Shown here in pieces: positions 1 to 15,400 of a stretch of DNA of 64,000 nucleotides. The notes beneath the pieces were generated by a model. The model saw only the letters and a list, made by a program, of their open reading frames with translations, made no database searches and had not been told where the DNA came from. Source of the stretch: Halisarca cf. caerulea (Eukaryota; Porifera; Demospongiae; Chondrillida; Halisarcidae); contig CAUJGJ010000135.1 in the NCBI GenBank assembly GCA_963170055.1, forward strand, positions 267,001-331,000, given 5' to 3'. The position numbers and the translations under genes were made by a program. Numbering within the stretch: position 1 is the stretch's first letter; each line of letters begins with the position of its first letter.

Positions 1-3000
1 GTGTGTCTACTAGGAATGTGCGTGGTGTTAGTGCGAAATATTTTTATTAGCACCAGCATATCCAGCACTGCACAAAAACGCCCACAGCACTACAGTAACT
101 TCATGTGTGTCCACTGGGAATGTGCATGGTGTTAGTGCCAAATATTAGTGTTAGCACTAGCATATCCAACACTACACAAATACGCTCACAGTACTTCAGA
201 AACTTCATGTGTGTCCACTGGGAATGTGGGTGGTTCTAGTGCTAAATATTGGTATTAGCACCAGCATATCCAACACTACACACATACACCCACAGTACTT
301 ATGAAATTTCATGTGTGTCAGCTAGGAATGTGTGTGTTGCTAGTACCAAATATTGGTCTTAGCACCAGCATATCCAACACTACACAAATATTCTCACAGC
401 ACTTCAGAAACTTCATGTGTGTCCACTGGGAATGTGCGTGGTGCTAATGCTAAATATTGGTATTAGCACCAGCATATCCAACACTACACAAATACACTTA
501 CAGTACTTTGAAAATTCATGTGTGTCTACTAGGAATGTGCGTGCTGCTAGTGCTAAATATTGGTATTAGCACCAGCATATCCAACACTGCACAAATACGC
601 CCACAGTACTTATGAAATTTCGTGTGTGTCTACTAGGAATGTGTGTGGTGTTAGTGCAAAATATTTGTATTAGCACTAGCATATCCAGCACTACACAAAA
701 ACGCCCACAGCACTACAGTAACTTCATGTGTGTCCACTGGGAATGTGCATGGTGTTAGTGCCAAGTATTAGTCTTAGCACAAGCATATCCAACACTACGC
801 AAATACGCCCACAGTTCTTATGAAATTTCATGTGTGTCTACTAGGAATGTGCGTGGTGCTAGTGCCAAATATTGGTATTAGCACAAGCTAATGCAACTCT
901 ACACGAATACGCTCACAGATCTTTAGAAACTTCATGTGTGTCAATTGGGAATGTGCGTGGTGCTAGTGCCAAATATTGGTATTAGCACCAGCATATCCAG
1001 CACTACACAAAAACGCCCACAACACTTCAGTAACTTTATGTGTGTCCACTGGGAATTTGGGTGGTGCTAGTGCCAAATATTGGTATTAGCACAAGCATAT
1101 GCAACACTACACAAATACGCCCACAGTACTTATGAAATTTCATGTGTGTCTACTAGAAATATGCGTGGTGCTAGTGCCAAATATTGATAATAGCACGAGC
1201 TAATGCAACTCTACACAAATACGCTCACAGATCTTTAGAAACTTCATGTGTGTCAATTGGGAATGTGCGTGGTGCTAGTGCTAAATATTGGTATTAGCAC
1301 CAGCATATCCAACACTACACAAATACGCCCACAGCACTTCAGTAACTTCATGTGTGTCCACTGGGAATGTGCATGGTGCTAGTGCCAAATATTAGTCTTA
1401 GCACAAGCATATCCAACACTACGCAAATACGCTCACAGTACTTCAGAAACTTCATGTGTGTCCACTAGGAATGTGCGTGGTGCTAGTGCCAAATATTGGT
1501 ATTAGCACCAGCATATCCAACACTGCACAAAAACGCCCACTGCAATTCAGAAACTTCATGTGTGTCAATTGTGAATGTGCGTGGTGTTAGTGCCAAATAT
1601 TGGTATTAGCACCAGCATATCCAACAGTACACAAATGCATTCACAGCAATTCAAAAACTTCATGTGTGTCCACTGGGAATGTGGGTGGTGCTAATGCCAA
1701 ATATTGGTATTAGCACAAGCATATCCAACACTATACAAATACACCCACAGTACTTATGAAATTTCATGTGTGTCAACTAAGATTGTGCGTGGTGCTAGTG
1801 CCAAATATTGGTATTAGCACCAGCATATCCAACACTACACAAACACGCCCACAGCACTTCAGTAACTTCATGTATGTCCACTGGGAATGTGGGTGGTGCT
1901 AATGCCAAATATTGGTATTTGCACAAGCATATCCAACACTGCACAAATACACCCACAGTACTTATGAAATTTCATGTGTGTCAACTAGGAATGTGTGTGG
2001 TGCTAGTGCCAAATATTGGTATTAGAACCAGCATATCCAACACTACACAAATACGCCCACAGCACTTCAGTAACTTCATGTGTGTCCACTGCGAATGTGC
2101 GTTGTGCTAGTGCCAAACATTAGTCTTAGCACCACCATATCCAACACTACACAAATACACGCACAGTACTTATGAAATTTCATGTGTGTCAACTAGGAAT
2201 GTGTGTGTTGCTAGTACAAAATATTGGTCTTAGCACCAGCATATCCAACACTACACAAATATTCTCACAGCACTTCAGAAACTTCATGTGTGTCCACTGG
2301 GAATGTGCGTGGTGCTAGTGCTAAATATTGGTATTAGCACCAGCATATCCAACACTACACAAATGCACTTACAGTACTTATGAAATTTCATGTGTGTCAA
2401 CTACGAATGTGTGTGGTGCTAGTGCCAAATATTGGTATTAGCACCAGCATATCCAAAACTAAACAAATGCACTCACAGCAATTCAAAAACTTCATGTGTG
2501 TCCACTGGGAATGTGGGTGGTTCTAATGCCAAATATTGGTATTAGCACAAGCATATCCAACACTGCACAAATACACCCAAAGTACTTATGAAATTTCATG
2601 TGTGTCTACTAGGAATGTGTGTGTTGCTAGTACCAAATATTGGCATTAGCACCAGTATATCCAACACTACACAAATACGCCCACAGCACTTCAGTAACTT
2701 CATGTGTGTCCACTGGGAATGTGCGTTGTGCTAGTGGCAAATATTAGTCTTAGCACCAGCATATCCAACACTACACAAATACACCCACAGTACTTATGAA
2801 ATTTCATGTGTGTCAACTAGGAATGTGCGTGGTGCTAGTACCAAATATTGGTATTAGCACCAGCATATCCAACACTACACAAATACGCCCACAGCACTTC
2901 AGTAACTTCATGTGTGTCCACTGGGAATGTGCGTTGTGCTAGTTCCAAATATTAGTCTTAGCACCAGTATATCCAACACTACAAAAAAACACCCACAGTA

Positions 3001-4985
3001 CTTATGAAATTTCGTGTGTGTCTACTAGGAATGTGCGTGGTGTTAGTGCGAAATATTTTTATTAGCACCAGCATATCCAGCACTGCACAAAAACGCCCAC
3101 AGCACTACAGTAACTTCATGTGTGTCCACTGGGAATGTGCATGGTGTTAGTGCCAAATATTAGTGTTAGCACTAGCATATCCAACACTACACAAATACGC
3201 TCACAGTACTTCAGAAACTTCATGTGTGTCCACTGGGAATGTGGGTGGTTCTAGTGCTAAATATTGGTATTAGCACCAGCATATCCAACACTACACACAT
3301 ACACCCACAGTACTTATGAAATTTCATGTGTGTCAGCTAGGAATGTGTGTGTTGCTAGTACCAAATATTGGTCTTAGCACCAGCATATCCAACACTACAC
3401 AAATATTCTCACAGCACTTCAGAAACTTCATGTGTGTCCACTGGGAATGTGCGTGGTGCTAATGCTAAATATTGGTATTAGCACCAGCATATCCAACACT
3501 ACACAAATACACTTACAGTACTTATGAAAATTCATGTGTGTCTACTAGGAATGTGCGTGCTGCTAGTGCTAAATATTGGTATTAGCACCAGCATATCCAA
3601 CACTGCACAAATACGCCCACAGTACTTATGAAATTTCGTGTGTGTCTACTAGGAATGTGTGTGGTGTTAGTGCAAAATATTTGTATTAGCACTAGCATAT
3701 CCAGCACTACACAAAAACGCCCACAGCACTACAGTAACTTCATGTGTGTCCACTGGGAATGTGCATGGTGTTAGTGCCAAGTATTAGTCTTAGCACAAGC
3801 ATATCCAACACTACGCAAATACGCCCACAGTTCTTATGAAATTTCATGTGTGTCTACTAGGAATGTGCGTGGTGCTAGTGCCAAATATTGGTATTAGCAC
3901 GAGCTAATGCAACTCTACACGAATACGCTCACAGATCTTTAGAAACTTCATGTGTGTCAATTGGGAATGTGCGTGGTGCTAGTGCCAAATATTGGTATTA
4001 GCACCAGCATATCCAGCACTACACAAAAACGCCCACAACACTTCAGTAACTTCATGTATGTCCACTGGGAATGTGGGTGGTGCTAATGCCAAATATTGGT
4101 ATTTGCACAAGCATATCCAACACTGCACAAATACACCCACAGTACTTATGAAATTTCATGTGTGTCAACTAGGAATGTGTGTGGTGCTAGTGCCAAATAT
4201 TGGTATTAGCACCAGCATATCCAACACTACACAAATACGCCCACAGCACTTCAGTAACTTCATGTGTGTCCACTGGGAATGTGCGTGGTGCTAGTGCTAA
4301 ATATTGGTATTAGCACCAGCATATCCAACACTACACAAATGCACTTACAGTACTTATGAAATTTCATGTGTGTCAACTACGAATGTGCGTGGTGCTAGTG
4401 CCAAATATTGGTATTAGCACCAGCATATCCAAAACTAAACAAATGCACTCACAGCAATTCAAAAACTTCATGTGTGTCCACTGGGAATGTGGGTGGTTCT
4501 AATGCCAAATATTGGTATTAGCACAAGCATATCCAACACTGCACAAATACACCCAAAGTACTTATGAAATTTCATGTGTGTCTACTAGGAATGTGTGTGT
4601 TGCTAGTACCAAATATTGGTATTAGCACCAGTATATCCAACACTACACAAATACGCCCACAGCACTTCAGTAACTTCATGTGTGTCCACTGGGAATGTGC
4701 GTTGTGCTAGTGGCAAATATTAGTCTTAGCACCAGCATATCCAACACTACACAAATACACCCACAGTACTTATGAAATTTCATGTGTGTCAACTAGGAAT
4801 GTGCGTGGTGCTAGTACCAAATATTGGTATTAGCACCAGCATATCCAACACTACACAAATACGCCCACAGCACTTCAGTAACTTCATGTGTGTCCACTGG
4901 GAATGTGCGTTGTGCTAGTTCCAAATATTAGTCTTAGCACCAGTATATCCAACACTACAAAAAAACACCCACAGTACTTATGAAA
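1..4985 (+). repeat. Higher-order repeat A (29-monomer unit, second copy shortened)
   Basis: The sequence from base 1 recurs from base 3016, an offset of 3015-3016 bp or 29 monomers. Near 4,055 the offset drops to 2184 and near 4,280 to 1976. The second copy therefore lacks 8 and then 2 whole monomers that the first copy has. It ends near 4,985, where the marker ACTACAAAAAAACACCC of the first copy's end (about 2,980) recurs. Copies are nearly identical where aligned, which points to recent amplification by unequal exchange in register with the monomer. Confidence 0.85.
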
Positions 4986-5384
4986 ATTCATGTGTGTCTA
5001 CTAGGAATGTGTGCGGTGCTAGTACCAAATATTGGTATTAGCACCAGCATATCCAACACTACACATATACGCCCTCAGCACTTAATAAACTTTTTGTGTG
5101 TCCACTGGGAATGTGCGTGGTGCTAGTGCCAAAATTTGGTCTTAGCACCAGCATATTCAACACTACACACATACGCCCGCAGCACTTCAGAAGCTTCATG
5201 TGTGTCCACTGGGAATATGCGTGGTGTTAGTTCCAAATATTGGTATTAGCACCAGCATATCCAACACTACACAAATACCCTCACAGTACTTCAGAAACTT
5301 CATGTGTGTCCACTGGGAATGTGCGTGGTGCTAGTGCCAAATATTGGTATTAGCACAAGCATATCCAACACTACACAAATACAC

Positions 5385-8300
5385 CCACAGTACTTATGAA
5401 ATTTCATGTGTGTCAACTAGGAATGTGCGTGTTGCTAGTACCAAATATTGGTCTTAGCACCAACATATCCAACACTACACAAATATTCTCACAGCACTTC
5501 AGAAACATCATGTGTGTCCACTGGGAATGTGCGTGGTGCTAGTGCTAAATATTGGTATTAGCACCAGCATATCCAACACTGCACAAAATCGCCCACTGCA
5601 CTTCACAAACTTCATGTGTGTCAATTGTGAATGTGCGTGGCGCTAGTACCAAATATTGGTATTAGCACCAGCATATCCAACACTACACAAATGCACTCAC
5701 AGCAATTCAAAAACTTCATGCGTGTCCACTAGGAATGTGGGTGGTGCTAATGCCAAATATTGGTATTAGCACAAGCATATCCAACACTACACAAATACAC
5801 CCACAGTACTTATGAAGTTTTATGTGTGTCAGCTAGGAATGTGCGTGGTGCTAGTGCTAAATATTGGTATTAGCACCAGCATATCCAACACTACACAAAT
5901 ACGCCCACAGCACTTCAGTAACTTCATGTGTGTCCACTGGAAATGTGTGTTGTGCTAGTACCAAATATTAGTCTTAGCACCAGCATATCCAACACTACAC
6001 AAATACACACAATGTACTTATGAATATTCATGTATGTCTACTACGAATGTGTGTGGTGCTAGTGCCAAATATTGGTATTAGCACCAGCATATCCAACTCT
6101 ACACAAATACGCTCACAGTACTGCAGAAACTTCATGTGTGTCCACTGGGAATGTGCGTGGTGCTAGTGCCAAATATTGGTATTAGCACCAGCATATCCAA
6201 CACTACACAAATACACCCACAGTACTTATGAAATTTCATGTGTGTCAACTAGGAATGTGTGTGTTGCTAGTACCAAATATTGGTCTTAGCACCAGCATAT
6301 CCAACACTACACAAATATTCTCACAGCACTTCAGAAACTTCATGTGTGTCCACTGGGAATGTGCGTGGTGCTAGTGCTAAATATTGGTATTAGAACCAGC
6401 ATATCCAACCCTACACAAATACACTTACGGTACTCATGAAAATTCATGTGTGTCTACTAGGAATGTGCGTGGTAATAGTGCCAAATATTCGTATTAGCAC
6501 CAACATATGCAACACTGCACAAAAACGCCCACTGCACTTCACAAACTTCATGTGAATCAATTGTTAATGTGCGTGGTGCTAGTACCAAAATTGGTATTAG
6601 CACCAGCATATCCAACACTACACAAATGCACTCACAGCACTTCAGAAACTTCATGTGTGTCAATTGGGAATGTGCGTGGTTCTATTACCAAATATTGGTA
6701 TTAGCACCAGCATATCCAACACTACACAAATACGCTCACAGTACTTCAGAAACTTCATGTGTGTCCACTGGGAATGTGCGTGGTGCTAGTGCCAAATATT
6801 GGTATTAGCACAAGCATATCCAACACTACACAAATACACCCACAGTACTTATGAAATTTCATGTGTGTCAACTAGGAATGTGCGTGTTGCTAGTACCAAA
6901 TATTGGTCTTAGCACCAGCATATCCAACACTACACAAATATTCTCACAGCACTTCAGAAACATCATGTGTGTCCACTGGGAATGTGCGTGGTGCTAGTGC
7001 TAAATATTGGTATTAGCACCAGCATATCCAACACTGCACAAAATCGCACACTGCACTTCACAAACTTCATGTGTGTCAATTGTGAATGTGCGTGGCGCTA
7101 GTACCAAATATTGGTATTAGCACCAGCATATCCAACACTACACAAATGCACTCACAGCAGTTCAAAAACTTCATGTGTGTCCAATAGGAATGTGGGTGGT
7201 GCTAATGCCAAATATTGGTATTAGCACAAGCATATCCAACACTACACAAATGCACCCACAGTACTTATGAAGTTTTATGTGTGTCAGCTAGGAATGTGCG
7301 TGGTGCTAGTGCTAAATATTGGTATTAGCACCAGCATATCCAACACTACACAAATACGCCCACAGCACTTCAGTAACTTCATGTGTGTCCACTGGAAATG
7401 TGCGTTGTGCTAGTACCAAATATTAGTCTTAGCACCAGCATATCCAACACTACACAAATACACACAATGTACTTATGAATATTCATGTATGTCTACTACG
7501 AATGTGTGTGGTGCTAGTGCCAAATATTGGTATTAGCACCAGCATATCCAACTCTACACAAATACGCTCACAGTACTTTAGAAACTTCATGTGTGTCCAC
7601 TTGGAATGTGCGTGGTGCTAGTGCCAAATATTGGTATTAGCACCAGCATATCCAACACTACACAAATACACCCACAGTACTTATGAAATTTCATGTGTGT
7701 CAACTAGGAATGTGCGTGTTGCTAGTACCAAATATTGGTCTTAGCACCAGCATATCCAACACTACACAAATATTCTCACAGCACTTCAGAAACTTCATGT
7801 GTGTCCACTGGGAATGTGCGTGGTGCTAGTGCTAAATATTGGTATTAGAACCAGCATATCCAACCCTACACAAATACACTTACGGTACTCATGAAAATTC
7901 ATGTGTGTCTACTAGGAATGTGCGTGGTACTAGTGCCAAATATTCGTATTAGCACCAACATATGCAACACTGCACAAAAACGCCCACTGCACTTCACAAA
8001 CTTCATGTGAATCAATTGTTAATGTGCGTGGTGCTAGTACCAAATATTGGTATTAGCACCAGCATATCCAACACTACACAAATGCACTCACAGCACTTCA
8101 GAAACTTCATGTGTGTCAATTGGGATTGTGCGTGGTTCTATTACCAAATATTGGTATTAGCACCAGCATATCCAACACTACACAAATACGCTCACAGTAC
8201 TTCAGAAACTTCATGTGTGTCCACTGGGAATGTGCGTGGTGCTAGTGCCAAATATTGGTATTAGCACAAGCATATCCAACACTACACAAATACACCCACA

Positions 8301-9000
8301 GTACTTATGAAATTTCATGTGTGTCAACTAGGAATGTGCGTGTTGCTAGTACCAAATATTGGTCTTAGCACCAGCATATCCAACACTACACAAATATTCT
8401 CACAGCACTTCAGAAACATCATGTGTGTCCACTGGGAATGTGCGTGGTGCTAGTGCTAAATATTGGTATTAGCACCAGCATATCCAACACTGCACAAAAT
8501 CGCACACTGCACTTCACAAACTTCATGTGTGTCAATTGTGAATGTGCGTGGCGCTAGTACCAAATATTGGTATTAGCACCAGCATATCCAACACTACACA
8601 AATGCACTCACAGCAGTTCAAAAACTTCATGTGTGTCCAATAGGAATGTGGGTGGTGCTAATGCCAAATATTGGTATTAGCACAAGCATATCCAACACTA
8701 CACAAATGCACCCACAGTACTTATGAAGTTTTATGTGTGTCAGCTAGGAATGTGCGTGGTGCTAGTGCTAAATATTGGTATTATCACCAGCATATCCAAC
8801 ACTACACAAATACGCCCACAGCACTTCAGTAACTTCATGTGTGTCCACTGGAAATGTGCGTTGTGCTAGTACCAAATATTAGTCTTAGCACCAGCATATC
8901 CAACACTACACAAATACACACAATGTACTTATGAATATTCATGTATGTCTACTACGAATGTGTGTGGTGCTAGTGCCAAATATTGGTATTAGCACCAGCA
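5385..9000 (+). repeat. Higher-order repeat B (14-monomer unit, about 2.5 copies)
   Basis: The diagnostic variant AGAAACATCATG occurs at 5501, 6956 and 8412, spaced 1455 and 1456 bp, which is 14 monomers. The variant CACCAACATATGCAACACTG repeats at 6498 and 7953 with the same spacing. The block between is nearly identical in each copy. The third copy is cut off near 9,000, where a different monomer order begins. Confidence 0.88.
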
Positions 9001-9949
9001 TATCCAACTCTACACAAATACGCTCACAGCACTTCAGAAATATCATGTGTGTCCACTGGGAATGTGCGTGGTGCTAGTGCTAAATATTGGTATTAGAACC
9101 AGCACATCCAACACTACATAAATACACTTACAGTACTCATGAAAATTCATGTGTGTCTACTAGGAATGTGCGTGGTGCTAGTACCAAATATTGGTATTAG
9201 CACCAGCATATCCAACACTACACAAATGCACTCACAGCAATTCAAAAACTTCATGTGTGTCCACTGGGAATGTGGGTGGTGCTAATGCCAAATATTGGTA
9301 TTAGCACAAGCATATCCAACACTACACAAATACACTCACAGTACTTATGAAATTTTATGTGTGTCCACTGGGAATGAGCGTGGTGCTAGTGCCAAATATT
9401 GGTATTAGCACCAGCATATCCAGCACTACATAAGTACACCCACTGCACTTCGTAAACTTCATGTTTGTCCACTGGGAATGTGCGTGGTGCTAGTGCTAAA
9501 TTTTGGTGTTAGCACCAGTATAACCAACACTACACAAATACGCCCACAGATCTTCTTAGAAACTTAATATATGTCCACTGGGAATGTAACACTACACACA
9601 TACGGCCGCAGCACTTCAGAAACTTCATGTGTGTCCACTGGGAATATGCGTGGTGTTAGTTCCAAATATTGGTTTTAGCACCAGCATATCCAACACTACA
9701 CAAATTCGCCCACAGCACTTCAGGAACTTCAAGTGTGTCCACTTGGAATATGCGTGGTGCTAGTGCTAAATATTGGTATTAGCACCAGCATATCCAACAC
9801 TACACTCATACGCTCACATCACTTCAGAAACTTCATGTGTGTCCACTTGGAATGTGCGTGGTGCTAGTGCCAAATATTGGTATTAGCACCAGCATATCTA
9901 ACACTACACAAATATGCCCACAGCACTTGGGAAACTTCATGTGTGTCCA

Positions 9950-12560
9950 CTGGGAATGTGTGTGGTGCTAGTGCCAAATTTTCTTATTAGCACGAGCATA
10001 TCCAACACTACACAAATACGCCCACAGCACTTAATAAACTTTATGTATGTCCACTGGGAATATGCGTGGTGCTAGTGCTAAATATTGGTATTAGCACCAG
10101 TATATCCCACATTGCACAAAAACGCCCACAGTACTTCAGAAACTTCATGTGTGTCAATTGGGAATGTGCATGGTGCTATTACCAAATATTTTTATTAGCA
10201 CCAGCATATCCAACATTACACAAAAACGCTCAAAGCACTTCAGAAACTTCATGTGTGTCCACTGGGAATGTGCGTTGTGCTAGTGCCAAATATTGGTCTT
10301 AGCACCAGCATAATCAACACTACACAAGTACGCCCACAGATCTTCAGAAACTTCATGTGTGTCCACTGGGAATGTGCGTGGTGCTAGTGCCAAATATTGG
10401 TATTAGCACCAGCATATCCAACACTACACAAATACGCCCAAAGCACTTGATAAACTTTATGTATGTCCACTGGGAATGTGCGTGGTGCTATTGCCAAATA
10501 TTTTTATTAGCACCAGTATATCCCACATTGCACAAAAACGCCCAAAGCACTTCAGACACTTCATGTGTGTCAATTGGGAATGTGCATGGTGCTATTACCA
10601 AATATTTTTATTAGCACCAGCATATCCAACATTACACAAATACGCTCAAAGCGCTTCAGAAACTTCATGTGTGTCCACTGGGAATGTGCATGGTGCTAGT
10701 GCCAAATATTCGTCTTAGCACCAGCTTATTCAACACTACACACATACGCCCGCAGCACTTCATACACTTCATGTGTGTCCACTGGGAATATGCGTGGTGT
10801 TAGTTCCAAATATTGGTATTAGCACCAGCATATCCAGCACTGCACAAATACGCCCACAGCACTTCAGTAACTTCATGTGTGTCCACTGGGAATGTGCATG
10901 GTGCTAGTGCCAAATTTTGGTGTTAGCACCAGTATAACCAACACTACACAAATACGCCCACAGATCTTCTTAGAAACTTAATATATGTCCACTGGGAATG
11001 TGCGTGGTGCTAGTACTTAACATTGGTATTAGCACCAGCATATCCAACACTACACACATACGGCAGCAGCACTTCAGAAACTTCATGTGTGTCCACTGGG
11101 AATGTGCATGGTGCTAGTGCCAAATTTTCTTATTAGCACGAGCATATCCAACACTACACAAATACGCCCACAGCACTTAATAAACTTTATGTATGTCCAC
11201 TGGGAATATGCGTGGTGCTAGTGCTAAATATTGGTATTAGCACCAGTATATCCCACATTGCACAAAAACGCCCACAGTACTTCAGAAACTTCATGTGTGT
11301 CAATTGGGAATGTGCATGGTGCTATTACCAAATATTTTTATTAGCACCAGCATATCCAACATTACACAAAAACGCTCAAAGCACTTCAGAAACTTCATGT
11401 GTGTCCACTGGGAATGTGCGTTGTGCTAGTGCCAAATATTGGTCTTAGCACCAGCATAATCAACACTACACAAGTACGCCCACAGATCTTCAGAAACTTC
11501 ATGTGTGTCCACTGGGAATGTGCGTGGTGCTAGTGCCAAATATTGGTATTAGCACCAGCATATCCAACACTACACAAATACGCCCAAAGCACTTGATAAA
11601 CTTTATGTATGTCCACTGGGAATGTGCGTGGTGCTATTGCCAAATATTTTTATTAGCACCAGTATATCCCACATTGCACAAAAACGCCCAAAGCACTTCA
11701 GACACTTCATGTGTGTCAATTGGGAATGTGCATGGTGCTATTACCAAATATTTTTATTAGCACCAGCATATCCAACATTACACAAATACGCTCAAAGCGC
11801 TTCAGAAACTTCATGTGTGTCCACTGGGAATGTGCATGGTGCTAGTGCCAAATATTCGTCTTAGCACCAGCTTATTCAACACTACACTAATACGCCCACA
11901 GATCTTCAGAAACTTCATGTGTGTCCACTGGGAATGTGCGTGGTGCTAGTGCCAAATATTGGTATTAGCACCAGCATATCCAACACTACACACATACGCC
12001 CGCAGCACTTCATACACTTCATGTGTGTCCACTGGGAATATGCGTGGTGTTAGTTCCAAATATTGGTATTAGCACCAGCATATCCAGCACTGCACAAATA
12101 CGCCCACAGCACTTCAGTAACTTCATGTGTGTCCACTGGGAATGTGCATGGTGCTAGTGCCAAATTTTGGTGTTAGCACCAGTATAACCAACACTACACA
12201 AATACGCCCACAGATCTTCTTAGAAACTTAATATATGTCCACTGGGAATGTGCGTGGTGCTAGTACTTAACATTGGTATTAGCACCAGCATATCCAACAC
12301 TACACACATACGGCAGCAGCACTTCAGAAACTTCATGTGTGTCCACTGGGAATGTGCATGGTGCTAGTGCCAAATTTTGGTGTTAGCACCAGTATAACCA
12401 ACACTACACAAATACGCCCACAGATCTTCTTAGAAACTTAATATATGTCCACTGGGAATGTGCGTGGTGCTAGTACTTAACATTGGTATTAGCACCAGCA
12501 TATCCAACACTACACACATACGGCAGCAGCACTTCAGAAACTTCATGTGTGTCCACTGGG
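9950..12560 (+). repeat. Higher-order repeat C (11-monomer unit, 1146 bp)
   Basis: The variant CACGAGCATATCC preceded by AAATTTTCTTATTAG occurs at 9991 and 11137, an offset of 1146 bp or 11 monomers plus 2 bases. Many diagnostic variants keep this spacing up to about 10,720 and 11,866. After that the second copy has one extra monomer, because CGCAGCACTTCATACACTTC moves from 10,751 to 12,001, an offset of 1250. A short third repetition with GTTAGCACCAGTATAACC follows at about 12,375-12,540. Confidence 0.85.
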
Positions 12561-13359
12561 AATATGCGTGGTGTTAGTTCCAAATATTGGTTTTAGCACC
12601 AGCATATCCAACACTACACAAATACGCTCACAGTACTTCACAAACTTCATGTGTGTCCACTGGGAATGTACGTGGTGCTAGTGCTAAATATTGGTATTAT
12701 CACCAGCATATCCAACACTACACAAATACGCCCACAGCACTACAGTAAATTCATGTGTGTCCACAGGGAATGTGCGTTGTGTTAGTGCCAAATATTAGTC
12801 TTAACACCAGCATATCCAACACTACACACATACGCTCACAGTACTTCAGAAACTTCATTTGTGTCCACTGGGAATGTGCGTGGTGCTAGTGCTAAATATT
12901 GGTATTAGCACCAGCATATCCAACACTACACACATACACTCACAGTACTTATGAAATTTCATGTGTGTCAACTAGGAATGTGTGTGTTGCTAGTACCAAA
13001 TATTGGTATTAGCACCAGCATATCCAACACTACACAAATACACTTACAGTACTTATGAAAATTCATGTGTGTCTACTAGGAATGTGCGTGGTGCTAGTGC
13101 CAAATATTGGTATTAGCACCAGCATATCCAACACTACACAAATACGCTCACAGCACTTCAGAAACTTCATGTGTCAATTGTGAATGTGCGTGGTGCTAGT
13201 ACCAATTGTTGGTATTAGCACCAGCATACCCAACACTACACAAATACGCCCACAGCCCTTCATAAACTTCATGTGTGTCCACTGGGAATGTGCGTGGTGC
13301 TAGTGCTAAATATTGGTATTAGCACCAGCATATCCAACACTACACAAATACACCCACAG

Positions 13360-15400
13360 TACTTATGAAATTTAATGTGTGTCAACTAGGATTGTGCGTG
13401 GTGCTTTTACCAAATATTGGTATTAGCACCAGCATATCCAACACTACACAAATACGCTCACAGCACTTCAGAAACTTTATGTGTGTCAATTGGGAATGTG
13501 CGTGGTGCTATTACCAAATATTGGTATTAGCACCAGCATATCCAACACTACACAAATACGCTAACAGTACTTCAGAAACTTCATGTGTGTCCACTGGAAA
13601 TGTGTGTGGTGCTAGTGCTTAACATTGGTATTAGCACCAGCATATCAAACTCTACACACATACGCCCGCAGCACTTCAGAAACTTCATGTGTGTTCACTG
13701 GGAATATGCGTGGTGTTAGTTCCAAATATTGGTATTAGCACCAGCATATCCAACACTACATAAATACACCCACTACACTTCGTAAACTTCATGTGTGTCC
13801 ACTGGGATTGTGCGTGGTGCTAGTGCAAAATTTTTGTGTTAGCACCAGTATATCCAACACTGCACAAATACGCCCACAGATCTTCTTAGAAACTTAATGT
13901 GTGTCCACTGGGAATGTGCGTGGTGCTAGTACTTAACATTGGTATTTGCACCAGCATATCCAACACTACACACATACGGCCGCAGCACTTCAGTAACTTC
14001 ATGTGTGTCCACTGGGAATGTGCATGGTGCTAGTGCCAAATATTAGTCTTAGCACCAGCATATCCAACACTACACAAATACGCTCACAGTACTTCACAAA
14101 CTTCATGTGTGTCCACTGGGAATGTGCGTGGTGCTAGTGCTAAATATTGGTATTAGCACCAGCATATCCAACACTACACAAATACGCCCACAGCACTTCA
14201 GTAACTTCATGTGTGTCCACTGGGAATGTGCGTTGTGTTAGTGCCAAATATTAGTCTTAACATCAGCATATCCAACACTACACAAATACGCTCACAGTAC
14301 TTCAGAAACTTCATGTGTGTCCACTGGGAATGTGCGTGGTGATAGTGCTAAATATTGGTATTAGCATTAGCATATCCAAAACTACAAACATACACCCACA
14401 GTACTTATGAAATTTCATGTGTGTCAACTAGGAATGTGTGTGTTGCTAGTACCAAATATTGGTATTAGCACCAGCATATCCAACACTACACAAATACACT
14501 TACAGTACTTATGAAAATTCATGTGTGTCTACTAGGAATGTGCGTGGTGCTAGTGCCAAATATTGGTATTAGCACCAGCATATCCAACACTACACAAATA
14601 CACCCAATGTACTTATGAAATTTCATGTGTGTCAACTAGGAATGTGCGTGGTGCTTTTACCAAATATTGGTATTAGCACCAGCATATCCAACACTACACA
14701 AATACGCTCACAGCACTTCAAAAACTTCATGTCTGTCAATTGGGAATGTGCGTGGTGCTATTACCAAATATTGGTATTAGCACCAGCATATCCAACACTA
14801 CACAAATACGCTAACAGTACTTCAGAAACTTCATGTGTGTCCACTGGGAATGTGCGTGGTGCTAGTGCTTAACATTGGTATTAGCACCAGCATATCCAAC
14901 ACTACACATATACACCGACAGTACTTATGAAATTTCATGTGCGTCAACTAGGAATGTGTGTGTTGCTAGTACCAAATATTGGTATTAGCACAAGCGTATC
15001 CAACACTACACAAATATTCTCACAGCACTTCAGAAACTTCATGTGTGTACACTGGGAATGTGCGTGGTGCTAGTGCTTAACATTGGTATTAGCACCAGCA
15101 TATCCAACTTTACACACATACGCCCGCAGCACTTCAGAAACTTCATGTGTGTTCACTGGGATTATGCGGGGTGTTAGTTCCAAATATTGGTATTAGCACC
15201 AGCATATCCAACACTACATAAATACACCCACTACACTTCGTAAACTTCATGTGTGTCCACTGGGATTGTGTGTGGTGCTAGTGCAAAATATTAGTCTTAG
15301 CACCAGCATATCCAACACTACACAAATACGCTCACAGTACTTCACAAACTTCATGTGTGTCCACTGGGAATGTGCGTGGTGATAGTGCTAAATATTGGTA
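13360..15400 (+). repeat. Higher-order repeat D (12-monomer unit, 1250 bp)
   Basis: The unusual monomer with GTGGTGCTTTTACCAAATATTG occurs about 1250 bp apart (near 13,400 and 14,650), that is 12 monomers plus 2 bases. Following monomers match in order until the variants near 13,640 and 15,100, where the spacing becomes about 14 monomers. Two monomers have therefore been gained or lost between the copies. Confidence 0.8.
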
